Assembly: GCA_017547995.1 (NCBI GenBank)
Contig: JAFYNW010000229.1
Span: forward strand, 1-32,042
Source of the DNA: Clostridia bacterium
GTDB lineage: Bacteria; Bacillota; Clostridia; Oscillospirales; Butyricicoccaceae
Direction of reading: 5' to 3'
Length of the DNA stretch: 32,042 bases
Under the pieces are notes generated by a model. That model saw only the letters and a list, made by a program, of their open reading frames with translations. It was not told the origin of the DNA and ran no database searches. Made by a program: the position numbers and the translations under genes. The number at the start of each line of letters is the position of its first letter. Position 1 is the first letter of the stretch. Shown here piece by piece: positions 16,175 through 24,260 of this stretch.

Positions 16175-17350
16175 ATGAGTAAACTTATTATAGATCTTCA
16201 GCCGGATGAAGCCAATATAGCGATTCTGCAGTCGAAAAATCCCGTTGCTGCCCTTCTCTATATCTACGGCGTTGTCAATGGCGGAATAATAGATACAGAA
16301 AAAGCAAAAGAAGAATTGCTTATAGATGAGTTTTCCATGACACGTGCTATCGATAATTTACTTGCATTTGCAATATGCTCGGTTGGCAAAGAAAGCTCAC
16401 TTACGGCAAGTCCTACCTTCCAGGATATTGCAAACCTCCGTAAAACCGATTATGGCTTCAGGGGAATATGCAATATTTATGAAAAGGCCCGTGGCGGACA
16501 CATCAATCAGAATGAAATCACTTCCCTCTACAATATCTACGTGAATCTCAATATGTCACCCGATATGCTGACACTTCTCATCACGTCACTCAAGGAGAAG
16601 GAACGACTCAGCCTTCGCAATCTCGAAAAAACAGCATACGAATGGCATGATTCAAATATCACTACGTACGAAGCAGCTGAGCAATATATGAACGAACGAT
16701 TTACTCAGGCAAACAGATACCGCGATATTCTCCGCGTATTGAATATCAACGGACGTGACCCTGTTGTAAGTGAAAAAAAATTCCTCGACGTATGGATTGA
16801 AAAGAAAATCCCCGTTCAGCTTATTGCTCTGGCATACGAAAAAACCATTTATAACATTTCAGAGCTGAGATGGCCGTACATAAATAAAATCCTTATGAAC
16901 TGGTCTGATGCAGAATATAAAACAACAGATGACGTAATCAAAAACGAATCCGGTGTTCAGCGTACTGCTTCTCCTGCTCAGGATAAGGCTCAAAAAACAA
17001 ACCAGACAAAATTGCTTGAAGAATACAATAAAAAGCGTCATGACCGCGAACAAAAGGCCGCATTTCTTCTCAAAAAGCTTACCGAAGAATCTACGGCATT
17101 TATGGAAAACGAGCGTCATATCAAGCTTGTATCACGAAAAATGGCAGGTGCGGCAATGTCCGGCGGAGATATGTCAATTTTCAAGGCACAGCTTGATGAC
17201 CTTAACCGAAAGCGTTCGCAGATTATCTCCGCAAACGGATATGACGTAACCGACGTATTCCCTTCCCCTGATTGTCCGTTATGTAACGACTACGGATTCA
17301 TCGGATCAAACATGTGCAAATGCTTTAAAGAAAAGCTTGAAAAAATGTAA
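16175..17350 (+). CDS. DnaD-type replication protein with a DnaC-like N-terminal/zinc-motif tail
   Basis: The 391-residue protein looks like a primosome component that would help load the replicative helicase. Residues about 97-160 and 174-245 resemble tandem DnaB_2/DnaD domains; the second ends in the signature YEKTIYN...YINKILMNW (221-243). After a linker, residues about 276-391 form a charged helical stretch followed by CPLCNDYGFIG...CKC, with cysteines 367, 370, 381 and 383. This pattern is what I recall at the front of clostridial DnaC/DnaI loaders, just before their AAA+ domain. The protein stops there, and no AAA+ ATPase gene follows. The ribosome site (TGGAG) is ordinary. The DnaD part is secure; the loader-derived tail is inferred from pattern. 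Confidence 0.85.
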   Translation: MSKLIIDLQPDEANIAILQSKNPVAALLYIYGVVNGGIIDTEKAKEELLIDEFSMTRAIDNLLAFAICSVGKESSLTASPTFQDIANLRKTDYGFRGICNIYEKARGGHINQNEITSLYNIYVNLNMSPDMLTLLITSLKEKERLSLRNLEKTAYEWHDSNITTYEAAEQYMNERFTQANRYRDILRVLNINGRDPVVSEKKFLDVWIEKKIPVQLIALAYEKTIYNISELRWPYINKILMNWSDAEYKTTDDVIKNESGVQRTASPAQDKAQKTNQTKLLEEYNKKRHDREQKAAFLLKKLTEESTAFMENERHIKLVSRKMAGAAMSGGDMSIFKAQLDDLNRKRSQIISANGYDVTDVFPSPDCPLCNDYGFIGSNMCKCFKEKLEKM

Positions 17351-17372
17351 ATATATATAAACAGGAGGCTAT

Positions 17373-19619
17373 ATGAACCAGGAATTATTAGAACAGAAGC
17401 TTAAAAAAGCGTTAGAGCTTGCTCCACCAAATGTTTTTGACAAGGTTGCTAATCTTTACTTTGTCCCTACATTCTGCGGTGAACATGAATTCTTCTACAA
17501 GGATGAACACTTTGTCGGAGAGGATAAATGCCATAAGTTCTTCCTTGTAAATATGGAAAACGGCGAAAAAACAGATCTTTTCGACCATATCATTCTCGGC
17601 AAGAGACTTTCTGACCACCTTGGCAAGGAAATCAGCCACAGAAAGCTCCCTATCGAAAACGTAAAGAAGACAGCTGACGGTATCGAGTTTGAATATGAAA
17701 AAGTAAAGTATGCATTTGCTGACAACAAGCTTACAGAAATTGAAAAGGTTCCTGTACAGAAGCTCGTTATCTCCCCTGACGGAAAGCTCGGCGCTTTCAC
17801 ACGTGATGAAAACGTTTTCGTCAAGGATATGGCAACAGGCGAAGAAACTCAGGTTACATTTGATGGTATTCCTCATTACGGCTATGCTGGTGTATTTGAA
17901 GGCAACGAAAATATCATCCGTGAAAAGCTCATCGGCTTTGTAAGACCTGCAGGTGTTATGTGGTCTCCAGACAGCAAGAAGCTCCTTACATACCGCATTG
18001 ACGAACGCGACGTCAAGGAACTTCACCTTATCCAGAACGTTCCTACAGACGGCTCTATGCGTCCAATTCACTATGCATATAAGTATGCTCTTCCTGAAGA
18101 TGACGTTGTAGCAGTTGCTGAGCTTTATCTCTGCGACCTTGAAAAGAAGCAGAATACAATGATTCTCGACAAGGTTTACGTTGACCTTTCCGAACCATTC
18201 AACGGCGGTTTCAAAATTGCTGCATGGTCTGACGAAGGCAACAACTTTATCGCATGGAGAATGGACAGAGGCCATAAGAATGCTGAAGTATTCAAGGTTA
18301 ACTCCAACACTCTTGAAAAAGAACACATTTTCACAGAAACAACAGATACATTCCTCTTCTTCGACTTCTACCGCGGTAAGTTTGGCGGCGACCCACGTTT
18401 CGATAAGAACGCAATCCGTCAGATGTGGTACAGCGAAGAAAAGAACAGACTCTTTTGGATTTCCGAACGCGACGGCTATTTCCACGTATATGATTACGAT
18501 GTAAACGGTAAGCAGGTAAGAAAGCAGATTACAAGTGGTGAATACAACGTTCGTCAGATTCTCCGCGTAGATGACGAAAAGAATATTATGTATCTCACAG
18601 CTGCAGGCGTTGAAGAATACAGCTCCCCATACAAGATGAAGGCTTATACTTGCAACATGGAAACAGGCGAGCTTACAATCCTCACACCTGATGAACACGA
18701 ACACTACGTAAATATCTCTCCTGACGGCAAGTTCATCGTTGACAACTTCTCAACTGCAGACGAACCACCAATGGTAGTTATCAGAGATATCGAAGGTAAG
18801 TATATTTCTACAGTGTTCAAGGCAGATATCACACCACTTAACGCAATGGGTATTTCCTACGCAATGTCCTATAAGGAAAAGGGCGCTGACGGCAAGACAG
18901 ATATCTATGGTATTATGGTATTCCCTTCCGACTTCGACCCTAAGAAAAAGTATCCAATCATGGACTACTACTATGGTGGTAATCAGACAACAAACGTTCC
19001 TACAAACTACCACGACTTCCTCAACAAGGGCTACCTCAACAGCCTTGCAGAGCTCGGCTTTATCGTAGTTATCGTTGACGGCCACGGCACACCATTCAGA
19101 AGCAAGGCATTCCATGACACTTGCCACAAGAACGTCGGCACTTGCTGCGGTATGGACGACCATGTTGCTGTATTCAAGAATCTTTGCGCTAAGTATCCAT
19201 TCATGGATGGTGACAAGATCGCTGTATGGGGTCATTCCGGCGGCGGTTTTGCAGCATATAAGTGTATGGTAACATATCCTGAAGTTTATAAGTGCGCTAT
19301 GGCATCCGGCGGTAATCATATGCAGGAACTCTATATTTCCGGCTGGAGCGAACGCTTCATGAATGAATATGATGCAGAAGTATGGAAGGCTCAGAACTCT
19401 GAATTCGATGCTCACAAGCTTCAGGGTCCTCTCCTTCTCATTCACGGCGAGCTTGACGATAACGTTCATCCTGCTGCAACAATGCGTCTTGTTGATGCAC
19501 TCATCAAGGCTGATAAGGACTTTGATTTCCTCATCGTTCCAAACAGACACCATCTCCTCTCCATTGATAAGTATTATCAGAAGAAGGTATTCAAGTTCTT
19601 CGCAAAGCATATGCTCTAA
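17373..19619 (+). CDS. Dipeptidyl peptidase IV-like serine peptidase (family S9)
   Basis: Predicted to release N-terminal X-Pro or X-Ala dipeptides from peptides. The 748-residue protein has an N-terminal beta-propeller (to about 490) containing YRIDERDV, a DPP IV substrate-site-like segment, and a C-terminal alpha/beta hydrolase. The catalytic triad reads Ser622 in WGHSGGGFAAYK, Asp695 in IHGELDDNVHP and His727 in PNRHHLLS. There is no signal peptide (MNQELLEQKLKKALELAPPN), so the enzyme should be cytoplasmic, unlike most bacterial DPP IVs. AGGAGG lies four bases before the ATG, 22 bases after the DnaD-type gene. Codon use is strongly biased, suggesting high expression. It neighbours an M32 carboxypeptidase. 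Confidence 0.93.
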   Translation: MNQELLEQKLKKALELAPPNVFDKVANLYFVPTFCGEHEFFYKDEHFVGEDKCHKFFLVNMENGEKTDLFDHIILGKRLSDHLGKEISHRKLPIENVKKTADGIEFEYEKVKYAFADNKLTEIEKVPVQKLVISPDGKLGAFTRDENVFVKDMATGEETQVTFDGIPHYGYAGVFEGNENIIREKLIGFVRPAGVMWSPDSKKLLTYRIDERDVKELHLIQNVPTDGSMRPIHYAYKYALPEDDVVAVAELYLCDLEKKQNTMILDKVYVDLSEPFNGGFKIAAWSDEGNNFIAWRMDRGHKNAEVFKVNSNTLEKEHIFTETTDTFLFFDFYRGKFGGDPRFDKNAIRQMWYSEEKNRLFWISERDGYFHVYDYDVNGKQVRKQITSGEYNVRQILRVDDEKNIMYLTAAGVEEYSSPYKMKAYTCNMETGELTILTPDEHEHYVNISPDGKFIVDNFSTADEPPMVVIRDIEGKYISTVFKADITPLNAMGISYAMSYKEKGADGKTDIYGIMVFPSDFDPKKKYPIMDYYYGGNQTTNVPTNYHDFLNKGYLNSLAELGFIVVIVDGHGTPFRSKAFHDTCHKNVGTCCGMDDHVAVFKNLCAKYPFMDGDKIAVWGHSGGGFAAYKCMVTYPEVYKCAMASGGNHMQELYISGWSERFMNEYDAEVWKAQNSEFDAHKLQGPLLLIHGELDDNVHPAATMRLVDALIKADKDFDFLIVPNRHHLLSIDKYYQKKVFKFFAKHML

Positions 19620-19667
19620 TATTCAATAAATAATTATATTTAAAATATAAATACGGAGGTACAAGCT

Positions 19668-21164
19668 ATGTCTAATCCAAAGGTAAAACGCGCTATTGAG
19701 ATCGTTAAGGAACAGCGTTACTACGACAGTATTCAGGGCCTTATGGGCTGGGATATCTGGGAAGGTCTTTCCAAGGAAGGCCAGCCATACCGTTCTGAAG
19801 TAAGCGGTTATTTCACAAAGCACGCTCTCAGCCTTCTCAAGAGCAAGGAAACAGAAATGCTCGTCGGCGAACTCAAGGAGCTCGATGATTCCGCATTCGC
19901 AGATATCTACGAAAAGGCTGCTGCAAAGAACCTTATCGACAGATATACAAAGGCAACTCAGATTCCTGATGAACTTCAGGTTGAAATGAGAAAGTTTACT
20001 GCTGAAGCTCAGCGCATCTGGCAGGACTGCCTCAAGATCAATAGCTTTGAAGCTTATAAGCCAACTCTTAAGGGTCTCTTTGACCTCAAAATGAAGGTTG
20101 CTAACGCTATCAATCCTCATGCAAATCCATTTGACGTTCTCTGTGACACAGTTGACAAGGGCATCGATACAGCTGAAGTGGGCAGAATCTTTGCAGCTCT
20201 CAAGGTTGGTATCAAGGACATCCTCGATCAGATCAAGGATGAACACGCAGCTATCGATGACAGCAAGGTAAGATTCCAGTGTGAAACAAAGCGTATCCGT
20301 GACATGGCATACGATGTAAACACACTCACAGGCTTTAACTATGACTGCGGTAAGGACTCCGAAACTGTTCACGGTATGTGTACAGGCGTCGGTCCACGCG
20401 ACAGCCGTATTGCTATTTCCTATCGTGGTGACCCATGGGGCGGTATGTTCACAATGCTCCACGAAGGTGGTCACGGCCGTTATAACTACGGTTCCAACCC
20501 AAGAGCTATTGAATGTGGCGTATGGGGCGGCGTAAGCGGTGCAATGCACGAAGGTCAGGCTCGCTTCTACGAAAATATGGTTGGTCGTTCTTATGAATTC
20601 ATCAAGTACGCATATCCAACAATGGTAAAGCACTTCCCTGAAATCAAGGATATCAGTGTTGAAGATTTCTACAAGGCAGTTAACAAGGTAACTCCAAGCC
20701 TTAACCGTATCGGTGCTGATGAACTTACATACAGCCTCCACCCTATCATCCGTTTTGAAATTGAAAAGGAATTCTTCAACGGCAACATCAAGACAGATGA
20801 CTTTATGGAACTTTGGGATGCTAAGTATGAAGAATGCTTCGGCCTCAGACCAAAGAACGTTAAGGAAGGCGTTCTTCAGGATATCCACTGGGCATCCGGT
20901 CACGTTGGTTACTTCCAGAGCTATACACTCGGTAACGTATACGGCGGTCAGCTTCTTCATAAGATGCTCGAAAAGACACCTGATCTTTACAAGCAGATGG
21001 AACTCGGCAACTTTGCTCCTGTTAATGATTTCCTCTATGAAAACATTCACCAGTATGGTAATTCCGCATACACACCAAAGGAACTCATTGTCAACGCAAC
21101 AGGCGAAGAACTTACAGAAAAGTACTTCCTCGAATATCTCCGCAACAAGTATCTCAAGAAGTAA
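19668..21164 (+). CDS. Family M32 metallocarboxypeptidase (carboxypeptidase Taq type)
   Basis: A zinc carboxypeptidase trimming C-terminal residues from peptides in the cytoplasm. The 498-residue, largely helical protein has the HEXXH zinc site HEGGH at 265-269 and the third ligand in MHEGQARFYENMVGRS (Glu295). Near the C-terminus GYFQSYTLGNVYGGQLLHKM matches the family GYFPTY-LGN segment. Length is typical (about 500). GGAGGT lies seven bases before the ATG. The 48-base gap after the S9 peptidase is A+T-rich with no terminator, so the two are probably cotranscribed. The whole gene contains no TTA, CTA or TCA codon. A bidirectional terminator follows. Confidence 0.95.
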   Translation: MSNPKVKRAIEIVKEQRYYDSIQGLMGWDIWEGLSKEGQPYRSEVSGYFTKHALSLLKSKETEMLVGELKELDDSAFADIYEKAAAKNLIDRYTKATQIPDELQVEMRKFTAEAQRIWQDCLKINSFEAYKPTLKGLFDLKMKVANAINPHANPFDVLCDTVDKGIDTAEVGRIFAALKVGIKDILDQIKDEHAAIDDSKVRFQCETKRIRDMAYDVNTLTGFNYDCGKDSETVHGMCTGVGPRDSRIAISYRGDPWGGMFTMLHEGGHGRYNYGSNPRAIECGVWGGVSGAMHEGQARFYENMVGRSYEFIKYAYPTMVKHFPEIKDISVEDFYKAVNKVTPSLNRIGADELTYSLHPIIRFEIEKEFFNGNIKTDDFMELWDAKYEECFGLRPKNVKEGVLQDIHWASGHVGYFQSYTLGNVYGGQLLHKMLEKTPDLYKQMELGNFAPVNDFLYENIHQYGNSAYTPKELIVNATGEELTEKYFLEYLRNKYLKK

Positions 21165-21177
21165 TTTCAAATACAGA

Positions 21178-21207
21178 AAAAGCTCCTGCTTAAAGGCAGG
21201 AGCTTTT
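21178..21207. terminator. Bidirectional terminator between the M32 peptidase and the kinase gene
   Basis: A perfect 12-bp stem (AAAAGCTCCTGC / GCAGGAGCTTTT) with a 6-base loop lies between convergent genes; both strands have T-rich tails. Confidence 0.92.
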
Positions 21208-21209
21208 CT

Positions 21210-21704
21210 TTATATATTCATAATTTCAATCGCTATTTCTTCGACCGATTTATCATCAGTATTTATGTTTATACTATTTAAGCACTCATACATTGGTATT
21301 CTTACCAAGCTTCTTTCAAGAACGTCTGCTGTGCGGATACCATTTTCAATATCCTTACCAAGTCTATCTTTAAGAGTTCTTTCTGTGCAAACCAATGAAA
21401 TCGGAATTATTCTGCAGTTATCTTTTTCAAGACCATTTATAACGTCATCAATAATACTCTGCACGTGCATTACCCAGCAGAAAATAATATTCTGATATGC
21501 ACTGCATTTTGTAAAATTATTGAGTGTATGATGGATATTATCCATAACCATCGCCTTTGTTTCTTCCGTAACCACAAAAGGGTCAGCATCCCAGCACCAA
21601 TCGCCATCAAGAAAAATTGCATTATCCAGCTTTTTCTTCAGCAACTGACTGACCGTAGTCTTTCCTACGCCCATAGTGCCGCCAATTATATATACGTTTT
21701 TCAT
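21210..21704 (-). CDS. Small P-loop kinase-like protein of unknown substrate
   Basis: The 164-residue protein has a Walker A motif GTMGVGKT at 9-16 directly after the first beta strand, as in nucleotide and small-molecule kinases. It then has LDGDWCWDADPF (32-43), where an Asp is often a substrate or base contact, and a second tryptophan-rich strand IIFCWVMH (73-80). A lid-like CTERTLKDRL segment follows. I do not recognise a named family with known substrate; similar proteins are usually annotated as AAA-family ATPases or nucleotide kinases. GAGGT precedes the ATG. It has its own promoter and an unusual inverted repeat over the start codon. It is monocistronic, downstream of sigG. Confidence 0.82.
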   Translation of the reverse strand: MKNVYIIGGTMGVGKTTVSQLLKKKLDNAIFLDGDWCWDADPFVVTEETKAMVMDNIHHTLNNFTKCSAYQNIIFCWVMHVQSIIDDVINGLEKDNCRIIPISLVCTERTLKDRLGKDIENGIRTADVLERSLVRIPMYECLNSININTDDKSVEEIAIEIMNI

Positions 21705-21731
21705 AGCATTACCTCTTTTCTATAATGCTAT
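21703..21731. promoter_or_regulatory. Inverted repeat spanning the -10 edge, ribosome site and start codon of the kinase gene
   Basis: ATAGCATTA and TAATGCTAT are perfect 9-bp complements separated by 11 bases that contain the ribosome site. One arm overlaps the start codon and the other the last bases of the -10 box. It could be an operator. As RNA it could form only if transcription starts unusually close to the -10. Confidence 0.5.
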
Positions 21732-21758
21732 TATATCATTCTTGTTTTATAATTTCAA
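21730..21758 (-). promoter_or_regulatory. Predicted sigma-A promoter of the kinase gene
   Basis: The minus strand has a -35 box TTGAAA (21753-21758), a 17-base spacer and a perfect -10 box TATAAT (21730-21735). The -35 abuts the sigG stop codon. Confidence 0.72.
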
Positions 21759-22532
21759 TCAGGCAAGGCGCTTTTTGACCTTTTCAATTACTCCTTTTTC
21801 AAGCCTTGACACCTGTGCCTGAGATATTCCTATTTCCTTTGCCACCTCTGTCTGTGTCTTTCCGTCGTAAAATCTCAGAGCAAGTATTCTCTTTTCTCTA
21901 TCATCCAGATCTGTCACAGCCTGCTTTATGGAAATCTGTTCTATCCAATTATCATCTGTGCTCATTGTATCGCGAATCTGGTCCATAACGCAGATTGTGT
22001 CGCCACCATCCTGATAAATAGGATCATATAATGACACAGGGTCAGCTATGGCATCCAGAGCAAAAATCACGTCTTCTCTCTTCAGTCCAAGATTCTTCGC
22101 AAGTTCTTCAGCAGTCGGCTCACGCTGATATCGGGCAATAAACTCCTCTTTTGCAGTAAGTGCCTTATATGCATTATCTCTCATCGATCTGCTGACTCTT
22201 ACCGGGCTGTTATCCCGCAGAAATCTCCTAAGTTCTCCAATTATCATCGGCACTGCATAAGTTGAAAACCTTACTCCGTGCACCGGGTCAAAATTGTCAA
22301 TTGCTTTAATGAGCCCTATACACCCAATCTGAAAAAGGTCGTCCGAAGGCTCACCTCTTCCGGTAAACTTATGAAGTACTGCAAGCACCAGCTTAAGATT
22401 TCCTGCAACAAGTTCATCTCTTGAAAATGCATCTCCTGACCTTGCTTTTGTAAGCAAACACATTGTTTCATCATTCTTTAACACTGTAAGCTTGGAGGTA
22501 TTTACACCACATATTTCAACTTTTCCCTGCAT
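21759..22532 (-). CDS. sigG: RNA polymerase sporulation sigma factor sigma-G
   Basis: Late forespore sigma factor directing transcription of spore-coat, germination and DNA-protection genes. The N-terminus KVEICGVNTSKLTVLKN is nearly identical to Bacillus sigma-G and distinguishes it from sigma-F. Region 2 (about 45-110) has LFQIGCIGLIKAIDNFD and RFSTYAVPMIIGELRRFLRD; region 3 follows; region 4 ends with the HTH TQTEVAKEIGISQAQVSRLE. The ATG at 22532 (257 residues; 260 in Bacillus) is chosen over an upstream in-frame Met because AGGAGA precedes it and it gives the conserved N-terminus. The gene stands alone rather than beside spoIIGA-sigE. No confident sigma-F/G promoter could be identified. 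Confidence 0.96.
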   Translation of the reverse strand: MQGKVEICGVNTSKLTVLKNDETMCLLTKARSGDAFSRDELVAGNLKLVLAVLHKFTGRGEPSDDLFQIGCIGLIKAIDNFDPVHGVRFSTYAVPMIIGELRRFLRDNSPVRVSRSMRDNAYKALTAKEEFIARYQREPTAEELAKNLGLKREDVIFALDAIADPVSLYDPIYQDGGDTICVMDQIRDTMSTDDNWIEQISIKQAVTDLDDREKRILALRFYDGKTQTEVAKEIGISQAQVSRLEKGVIEKVKKRLA

Positions 22533-22605
22533 ATCATTCTCCTGATAAAATACTGATATAATTATTGTCATTTTCAGCATCAATAATTCACAGGAGATAA
22601 AAATA

Positions 22606-22646
22606 AACCACTATAATCCATATCATTGACGTAGATTATAGTGGTT
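22606..22646 (-). terminator. Terminator of the sdaAB-sdaAA unit
   Basis: A perfect 13-bp stem (AACCACTATAATC / GATTATAGTGGTT) with a 15-base loop lies five bases after the sdaAA stop. On the minus strand it is followed by TATTTTTATC. The loop is longer than usual for an intrinsic terminator. Confidence 0.8.
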
Positions 22647-22651
22647 GAAAA

Positions 22652-23527
22652 TTATAATTTATTCATTCTTTTTGCAACTTCAATACCCGTAGGTGTAAGT
22701 GCAAGTCCTCCCTTTGAAGTTTCTCTCAAAGAAGGAGGCATTGTAACGCCGATCTGATACATTGTGTCAATAACTTCATCAGGTGGAATAAAGCTTCTGA
22801 TACCTGATTTAGCCATATCTGCCGCAGTAATTGCAAGCGAAGCGAATACGCCGTTCCTCTTGACGCAAGGCACTTCAACAAGCCCTGCTACAGGGTCACA
22901 TACGAGACCAAGGCAATTTTTAAGAGCAAGCGTTGCTGCATGAGCACATTCTTCAAATGGGCTGCCTGTAACAAAAGCCGCAGCAGCTGCAGCCATTGCC
23001 GCACCCGCACCGCATTCAGCCTGACAACCACCCTGTGCACCTGAAATAGTTGCTCTTATGGCAATTACAGTACCGATAGAAGCAGCTGTCAAAAGCGCCT
23101 TGATTGCAGTATCATCATCAAAGCCAAATTCTTCCTGCGCAGCAACAAGCACACCCGGAAGGATACCTGATGCACCTGCTGTTGGAGCTGCAACGATGAT
23201 ACCCATACTTGCATTATGTTCAGATGTAGCAAGCGAATACGCTATCGCCTTTGAATGAAAACGGCTGAGCATACTAGAGTGTTTTTCGATCTGATTATTA
23301 TATAATCTTGCATCGCCGCCCGAAAGTCCACTGACAGACATAAGGTTGGATTCAAGTCCATCCTTGATTCCCTGTTTCATTACAGAGTAAACGTTTGAAA
23401 CTCTTTCGTAAATTTTATCGATAGGAACACCTGTGTCTTCACATTCAAGCTCCATCATAAGCTGCCACACAGGTATATTTTTTTCTTTTGAATCGTTTAT
23501 GAGTGCTTCAATTCCTGATATATACAT
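22652..23527 (-). CDS. sdaAA: L-serine dehydratase, iron-sulfur-dependent, alpha subunit
   Basis: The catalytic subunit deaminates L-serine to pyruvate and ammonia using a [4Fe-4S] cluster rather than PLP. The 291-residue protein has SGGDA near 69-73, SEHNASMGIIVAAPTAGASG near 102-121, and the cluster cysteines in the family spacing C-x41-C-x10-C: C168 (GGCQAECG), C210 (GLVCDPVAG) and C221 (VPCVKRN). It follows sdaAB by 11 bases, as in Bacillus, and the two subunits together equal one E. coli SdaA chain. A terminator closes the unit. Confidence 0.96.
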   Translation of the reverse strand: MYISGIEALINDSKEKNIPVWQLMMELECEDTGVPIDKIYERVSNVYSVMKQGIKDGLESNLMSVSGLSGGDARLYNNQIEKHSSMLSRFHSKAIAYSLATSEHNASMGIIVAAPTAGASGILPGVLVAAQEEFGFDDDTAIKALLTAASIGTVIAIRATISGAQGGCQAECGAGAAMAAAAAAFVTGSPFEECAHAATLALKNCLGLVCDPVAGLVEVPCVKRNGVFASLAITAADMAKSGIRSFIPPDEVIDTMYQIGVTMPPSLRETSKGGLALTPTGIEVAKRMNKL

Positions 23528-23538
23528 ATTTTATCACC

Positions 23539-24204
23539 TTAAAATCTTGGGATTCTGATAACCTGATTTACGTTTTTTGTCATTCTGAGCATACTTACTG
23601 TGTCATCTGCAACCGGCACGTCTGTTTCGATTATAGAAACAACTTCGCCATTTCTCTTCGTACGCTTGAGAGTCATGTTACTGATGTTGTACCCTGCCCA
23701 GGCCATAACTGTTGTAAGCGCAGACAACATGCCCGGTATATCAAGATGAATAATTACAAGCGTATCCTGATTACATGGTGTTTCGATTGTAAATTCATTG
23801 ATGGAATTAATAACAATAGAGCCACCGCCGACAGATGCCGCTCTCATTTTGAATTTCTTACCAGTAACGCTTTCTGCCTCAATTTTAACTGTATTAGGAT
23901 GATATCTGGATTCCTGGGCTTCTGCAAAGGTAATTTGCATTCCCAGTTTTTTTGCGATATCGAGACTGTCTCGGTTTTCAATATCTGCCGGTCTGTGTCC
24001 CAGCAAACCACCGACTACCGCTTTGTCTGTACCATGTCCTATTGCAGTTTCTGCAAACGAACCATAAAGAGTTACTTTTGCTTTTTTCACTTCTTCACCC
24101 ATCAACATTCTGCATGCCAAGCCAATACGGACAGCACCGGCTGTATGTGAGGAAGATGGACCTACAGTAATCGGGCCTAAAATATCAAAAAGACTTACAC
24201 TCAT
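23539..24204 (-). CDS. sdaAB: L-serine dehydratase, iron-sulfur-dependent, beta subunit
   Basis: Partner subunit of SdaAA. The 221-residue protein opens with FDILGPITVGPSSSHTAGAV, the serine-dehydratase beta signature, continues with SRYHPNTVKIEA and ends with an ACT domain (about 148-221: VIIHLDIPGMLSALTTVMA and GYNISNMTLKRT) that in this family senses serine. GAGGGA precedes the ATG. The 56-base gap after ileS contains a hairpin but no recognisable promoter, so transcription may come from leaky read-through of the ileS message or from a promoter inside ileS. Confidence 0.96.
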   Translation of the reverse strand: MSVSLFDILGPITVGPSSSHTAGAVRIGLACRMLMGEEVKKAKVTLYGSFAETAIGHGTDKAVVGGLLGHRPADIENRDSLDIAKKLGMQITFAEAQESRYHPNTVKIEAESVTGKKFKMRAASVGGGSIVINSINEFTIETPCNQDTLVIIHLDIPGMLSALTTVMAWAGYNISNMTLKRTKRNGEVVSIIETDVPVADDTVSMLRMTKNVNQVIRIPRF

Positions 24205-24223
24205 ATTTTTCCCTCATATTGAA

Positions 24224-24248
24224 AGTGGCACCCTATACGGATGCCACT
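24224..24248 (-). terminator. Possible weak terminator after ileS
   Basis: On the minus strand AGTGGCATCC pairs with GGGTGCCACT, including one wobble pair, around a 5-base loop, 12 bases after the ileS stop. The tail TTCAATATG is not a good T run, so termination is likely incomplete. Confidence 0.55.
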
Positions 24249-24260
24249 ACTAAAGTTAAA

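Noticed and set aside
17412..18704. 430-codon open frame antisense to the S9 peptidase gene
   Set aside because: Aligned shadow of the biased sense gene with no motif.
19620..19667. A+T-only near-palindrome (TATATTT/AAATATA) before the M32 gene
   Set aside because: Too short and too A+T-rich to separate from background.
19623..21170. 515-codon open frame antisense to the M32 peptidase gene
   Set aside because: Same codon-bias shadow; no ribosome site or family motif, while the sense frame has the complete zinc-peptidase signature.
22533..22605. Possible sigma-G type promoter (GAATT, 17 bases, CAATAAT) upstream of sigG
   Set aside because: The -35 is close to the Bacillus consensus but the -10 matches poorly, so chance is as likely.
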